Positions 28,138 through 32,313 of a stretch of DNA of 32,313 bases are shown in pieces; the stretch's first letter is position 1; each line of letters starts with the position of its first letter. Both the position numbers and the translations under genes were made by a program. Source of the stretch: Amphritea sp. Lineage in GTDB: Bacteria; Pseudomonadota; Gammaproteobacteria; Pseudomonadales; Balneatricaceae. The notes under the pieces are model-generated. The model saw only the letters and a list, made by a program, of their open reading frames with translations. It ran no database searches and had not been told where the DNA came from. The stretch covers positions 1 to 32,313 of the forward strand of contig JAIBCZ010000005.1 in the NCBI GenBank assembly GCA_024679645.1, read 5' to 3'.

Positions 28138-30132
28138 ATGTCCTCGCGTAGAGAACTAGCCAATGCAATTCGTGCCCTCAGTATGGATGCTGTCCAAAAG
28201 GCCAAATCTGGTCACCCTGGTGCGCCCATGGGTATGGCAGATATCGCTGAAGTATTATGGAATGATTTCCTGAAACATAATCCGGCGAATCCACACTGGC
28301 TGGACCGCGACCGTTTTGTACTGTCGAACGGTCACGGCTCTATGCTGATCTACAGCCTGCTTCACCTGAGTGGCTATGACCTGTCTATCGATGACATTAA
28401 GAATTTCCGTCAGCTGCATTCCAGAACAGCAGGCCATCCTGAGTACGGTTACGCACCGGGTGTTGAAACCACCACAGGCCCTCTGGGCCAGGGCATCACA
28501 AATGCTGTTGGTTTTGCGATTGCTGAGAAATCACTGGCGGCGCAGTTTAATCGCGTAGGTCATGAAATTATTGACCATCACACCTTCACCTTCATGGGCG
28601 ACGGCTGTCTGATGGAAGGTATCTCTCACGAGGCATGCTCACTGGCCGGTACGCTGGGTCTGGGTAAGCTGATCGCTTTCTACGATGACAACGGTATCTC
28701 TATCGACGGTGAAGTCGAAGGCTGGTTTACCGATGATACGCCTAAGCGTTTTGAATCTTACGGCTGGCAGGTGATCCCGAATGTTGATGGTCATGATGCT
28801 GAGCAGATTAAAGCGGCAATTGAAGCGGCTCAGGATAATGAAGATCAGCCTACGCTGATCTGTTGTAAAACCATTATCGGCTTTGGTTCGCCGAATAAGC
28901 AGGGTAAAGAAGATTGTCACGGTGCCCCTCTGGGTGATGACGAGATCGCGCTGGCACGTAAAGAGCTGGGCTGGGAACATGATGCGTTCGTTATCCCAGA
29001 AGATATCGCGGCTCAGTGGAGTGCACTGGAAACCGGTGCGGAGCTGGAAAACGAGTGGGAAGAGCGTTTTGCTGAATACAGCAAAGCATACCCAACTGAA
29101 GCCCGTGAGCTGATTCGTCGTTACACCGGTGAGCTACCCGCCGACTTCTCTGCTCAGGCAGACGTGATTATTAAAGAGCTGCAAGAGAAAGGTGAAACCA
29201 TCGCTTCTCGTAAAGCGTCCCAGAATACACTGAATGCATTTGGCCCAATGTTGCCTGAGCTGATGGGTGGTTCTGCTGACCTGGCCGGTTCTAACCTGAC
29301 ATTGTGGTCTGGTTGCAAGGGCGTCACTAAAGATGATGCTTCCGGAAACTACATGTTCTATGGCGTACGTGAATTTGGTATGTCGGCGATCATGAACGGT
29401 ATCGCACTGCACGGTGGCTTTATCCCGTACGGCGCAACTTTCCTTGTCTTTATGGAGTATGCCCGTAACGCACTGCGGATGGCGGCTCTGATGAAGCAGC
29501 GTGCGATCCATGTATATACCCATGACTCTATCGGTCTGGGCGAAGATGGCCCTACTCACCAGCCGATTGAACAGATCTCTAATCTGCGTCATACGCCTAA
29601 TATGAGCTGCTGGCGTCCGGCTGATGCCGTTGAATCTGCCGTGGCATGGAAATCCGCACTTGAGCGCGCCGATGGTCCGACCGCGATGATCTTCTCCCGT
29701 CAGAACCTGCCACATCAGGCGCGTACCGATGAGCAGCTGGCGAATATCGCTCGCGGTGGATATATTCTGCGTGATACAGCGGGTACGCCGGATGCGATCC
29801 TGATTGCCACCGGCTCTGAAGTGGGTCTGGCGATGGATTCTGCTGCAGCGCTTGAAGCTGAAGGCAAGCAGGTACGCGTGGTATCTATGCCGTCTACAGA
29901 TCTGTTTGATAAGCAGGATGCAGAATACCGTGAAGCGGTTCTGCCATCGACGGTTACTGCTCGGGTCGCTATTGAAGCGGCGCAGGCAGATTTCTGGTAC
30001 AAGTATGTCGGCCTGAACGGCGCGATTGTCGGCATGACCACGTTTGGTGAGTCTGCTCCGGCAGGAGAGCTGTTTAAGCTGTTTGGCTTTACCGTTGAAA
30101 ATGTTGTCGAGAAAGTGAAGTCTGTTCTGTAA
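28138..30132 (+). CDS. tkt: Transketolase
   Basis: 664 aa; [91 protein letters not shown]. Confidence 0.97.
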   Translation: MSSRRELANAIRALSMDAVQKAKSGHPGAPMGMADIAEVLWNDFLKHNPANPHWLDRDRFVLSNGHGSMLIYSLLHLSGYDLSIDDIKNFRQLHSRTAGHPEYGYAPGVETTTGPLGQGITNAVGFAIAEKSLAAQFNRVGHEIIDHHTFTFMGDGCLMEGISHEACSLAGTLGLGKLIAFYDDNGISIDGEVEGWFTDDTPKRFESYGWQVIPNVDGHDAEQIKAAIEAAQDNEDQPTLICCKTIIGFGSPNKQGKEDCHGAPLGDDEIALARKELGWEHDAFVIPEDIAAQWSALETGAELENEWEERFAEYSKAYPTEARELIRRYTGELPADFSAQADVIIKELQEKGETIASRKASQNTLNAFGPMLPELMGGSADLAGSNLTLWSGCKGVTKDDASGNYMFYGVREFGMSAIMNGIALHGGFIPYGATFLVFMEYARNALRMAALMKQRAIHVYTHDSIGLGEDGPTHQPIEQISNLRHTPNMSCWRPADAVESAVAWKSALERADGPTAMIFSRQNLPHQARTDEQLANIARGGYILRDTAGTPDAILIATGSEVGLAMDSAAALEAEGKQVRVVSMPSTDLFDKQDAEYREAVLPSTVTARVAIEAAQADFWYKYVGLNGAIVGMTTFGESAPAGELFKLFGFTVENVVEKVKSVL

Positions 30133-30146
30133 GAGCAGTCTGATAG

Positions 30147-30177
30147 AAAAGGCCAGCTGCTCTCAGTTGGCCTTTTT
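30147..30177 (+). terminator. Intrinsic-terminator-like hairpin between tkt and epd
   Basis: AAAAGGCCAGCTG (30147-30159)-CTCT-CAGTTGGCCTTTT (30164-30176), 13 pairs including one G-U, followed by T. Confidence 0.85.
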
Positions 30178-30192
30178 GGTTATCGAGGTGTT

Positions 30193-31215
30193 ATGGCATA
30201 CCGAGTTGCAATAAACGGCTATGGTCGGATTGGACAGAGTGTCCTGCGGGCTATCTATGAGAGCGGCTATCGTGATCAGCTACAGGTAGTGGCGATCAAT
30301 GAGCTGTCGGATATTGAAACCGTGACCTACCTGACCCGTTACGATACTACTCATGGCCGTTTTCCGTTGCCGGTTGAGCATAATGGTACCGAGTTGCTCA
30401 TTAATGGTGATGCCATTCGGGTGCTGAATCAGCCAGATTCTGCTGCGATGCCCTGGAATGAGATGGATGTGGATCTGGTGCTCGAATGTTCCGGTGCTTT
30501 CAGTGATCGAAAGACTGCCCAGCAACATCTCGACAGCGGTGCCAGAAAACTGCTCTTTTCCCAACCGGCTGGCGTCGATGTTGATGCGACAATTATCTAC
30601 GGCTTTAACCAGCAGTTATTAGCATCGGATCAGAGCATTGTTGCGGCAGGTTCCTGTTCTACCAACTGTATTGTGCCGGTGTTGGATCTGCTGCATCGTG
30701 AGCTGGGCATTATTAGCGGTGTCACGACAACCATTCACTCGGCTATGAATGATCAACCCGTGATCGATAGTTACCATCAGACCGATCTGCGTCTGACCCG
30801 TAGTGCTATGCATTCAATCATTCCTGTTAATACCGGCTTGAATAAAGGTATTGACCGCTTATTACCCGCGTTGGCGGGACGCTTTGAGTCTCTGCATGTG
30901 CGGGTGCCGACTATAAATGTGTCATTGTTGGATATCTCTCTGAATGTGACACAGACAACGTCTGCCACGCAGGTGAATCAGATTCTGCGTACTGCCGCAG
31001 AAGGGCCGTTAAAGGGACTTTTAGGTTATACCGAAGAGCCGCACGCTTCGGTAGACTTCAACCGCGACTCTCGTTCAGGGGTTGTGGATGGCACTCAGAC
31101 CCGGGTCAGCGGTGATAATCTGATAAAACTGATGTGTTGGTTTGATAATGAGTGGGGTTTTGCGAATCGAATGCTCGATGTCGCACAGGATTGGTTGAAC
31201 TGTAAACACGACTAA
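30193..31215 (+). CDS. epd: D-erythrose-4-phosphate dehydrogenase (GAPDH family)
   Basis: 340 aa; VAINGYGRIGQSVLRAIYESG, AAGSCSTNCIVPVLDLLHRELGI, CWFDNEWGFANRMLD; position between tkt and pgk supports Epd over general GAPDH. Confidence 0.88.
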   Translation: MAYRVAINGYGRIGQSVLRAIYESGYRDQLQVVAINELSDIETVTYLTRYDTTHGRFPLPVEHNGTELLINGDAIRVLNQPDSAAMPWNEMDVDLVLECSGAFSDRKTAQQHLDSGARKLLFSQPAGVDVDATIIYGFNQQLLASDQSIVAAGSCSTNCIVPVLDLLHRELGIISGVTTTIHSAMNDQPVIDSYHQTDLRLTRSAMHSIIPVNTGLNKGIDRLLPALAGRFESLHVRVPTINVSLLDISLNVTQTTSATQVNQILRTAAEGPLKGLLGYTEEPHASVDFNRDSRSGVVDGTQTRVSGDNLIKLMCWFDNEWGFANRMLDVAQDWLNCKHD

Positions 31216-31250
31216 AAGCACGACACTAAGTAATTTCAAAAAGTAATTCC

Positions 31251-31288
31251 AAAGTGTGGCCTGACACAGGCGGCACTTTATATTTTTA
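31251..31288 (+). promoter_or_regulatory. Hairpin in the epd-pgk intergenic region (weak terminator, attenuator or processing site)
   Basis: AAAGTG (31251-31256)/CACTTT (31274-31279) outer stem; GCCTG (31259-31263)-ACA-CAGGC (31267-31271) inner stem; then TATATTTTT-like sequence. Confidence 0.5.
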
Positions 31289-31311
31289 GAGACTAGACAG
31301 CAGGAAATGTT

Positions 31312-32313
31312 ATGAGCGTATTGAAAATGACCGAACAGGATCTGAACGGTAAACGTGTTCTGATCCGTGAAGACCTCAATGTGCCAGTCAAGGATGGCCA
31401 GGTGACCAGTGATGCCCGGATTCGCGCGTCACTGCCTACCATTAAACATGCGCTGGAAGCGGGGGCGAAGGTGATGTTGATGTCTCACCTGGGACGTCCG
31501 GTTGAAGGTGTTTATGACGATGCCAGCTCACTTGCTCCAGTTGCTACACACCTGGCGGGTCTGTTGGGACGTGACGTACCACTGATTAAAGACTGGCTGG
31601 ATGGTGACTTTGAGGTTGCTGAAGGCGAGGTTGTGCTGCTGGAAAATGTTCGCTTCAATAACGGCGAAAAGAAAGATGATGAAGCGCTGTCACAGAAGAT
31701 GGCCGCGCTCTGCGACATCTATGTCATGGATGCATTCGGCACGGCTCACCGGGCTCAGGCGTCAACCCATGGCGTGGCAAAGTTTGCTCCGGTTGCCTGC
31801 GCAGGCCCGTTGCTGGCAGGTGAACTGGATGCGCTGGCCAAAGCGCTGGATAACCCTGCGTCACCGATGGCGGCGATTGTCGGTGGTTCTAAAGTCTCGA
31901 CTAAACTGACCGTACTGGAATCCCTGTCTGATAAAGTGGATCAGCTGATTGTCGGTGGTGGTATTGCTAATACTTTCCTGGCAGCTGCGGGTAAGCCGGT
32001 GGGTAAGTCTCTGTGCGAACATGATCTGATTCCAACCGCACAAGCGTTAATGGCAAAGGTTAATATTCCGCTGCCAGTGGATGTGGTTGTTGCGACTGAG
32101 TTTGCCGAAACAGCAACAGCGACGATCAAGCTGGTGGATGATGTTGCTGAAGATGACATGATTCTGGATATTGGCCCTCAGACGGCAGAAAATCTGGCCG
32201 GGCTGCTGAAGCAAGCGGGCACTATTATCTGGAACGGTCCGGTTGGCGTATTTGAATTTGACCAGTTTGGCGAAGGGACTAAAACCCTGTCACTGGCGAT
32301 TGCTGAAAACAAA
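31312..32313 (+). CDS. pgk: Phosphoglycerate kinase, 3' end truncated by the window edge
   Basis: Frame read from ATG at 31312: [63 protein letters not shown]...; open to 32313 (1002 nt). Absent from the track because no stop is present. Confidence 0.96.
   Translation, partial: MSVLKMTEQDLNGKRVLIREDLNVPVKDGQVTSDARIRASLPTIKHALEAGAKVMLMSHLGRPVEGVYDDASSLAPVATHLAGLLGRDVPLIKDWLDGDFEVAEGEVVLLENVRFNNGEKKDDEALSQKMAALCDIYVMDAFGTAHRAQASTHGVAKFAPVACAGPLLAGELDALAKALDNPASPMAAIVGGSKVSTKLTVLESLSDKVDQLIVGGGIANTFLAAAGKPVGKSLCEHDLIPTAQALMAKVNIPLPVDVVVATEFAETATATIKLVDDVAEDDMILDIGPQTAENLAGLLKQAGTIIWNGPVGVFEFDQFGEGTKTLSLAIAENK

Noticed and set aside
29134-29715. 193 aa minus-strand ORF (and 29715-30041) opposite transketolase
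   Set aside because: Antisense shadow of a highly conserved gene; no recognisable domain.
1-32313. Defence island, prophage, integron, CRISPR array, toxin-antitoxin pair or biosynthetic cluster
   Set aside because: No transposase, integrase, phage, repeat-spacer, TA or NRPS/PKS signatures seen; gene order and content are core metabolism.

Overview
This is a mostly housekeeping stretch of a gammaproteobacterial chromosome; gene content and order look Oceanospirillales/Pseudomonas-like, which is inference from memory. About 34 protein genes are supported. No rRNA, tRNA, CRISPR array, transposase, phage gene or recognisable defence system was seen. Left part (1-8560): a DMT exporter fragment, an AraC regulator, and a carbon-storage/acyl-CoA block. 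That block has phbB and malonyl-CoA decarboxylase on the minus strand, divergent from a MaoC/PhaJ-like hydratase, an isochorismatase-family hydrolase, an acyl-CoA synthetase and a FixL/FixJ-like two-component pair. Middle (8636-19718): Ada-like MGMT, a second DMT transporter, hemW, rdgB, a DUF4426 protein, metW, metX, yggU (DUF167), yggT, proC, yggS, then divergent pilT-pilU. Right part (19804-32313): a degenerate dihydroorotase (pyrC'), pyrB, pyrR, ruvX, yqgE, a TonB-like protein, gshB, rsmE, metK, then divergent tkt, epd and a truncated pgk. I found no convincing new multi-gene system. The best non-coding signal is a dense set of overlapping perfect inverted repeats at 3431-3496, in the divergent promoter between malonyl-CoA decarboxylase and the MaoC hydratase. 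Smaller regulatory signals lie between metK and tkt, tkt and epd, epd and pgk, and upstream of pilT.
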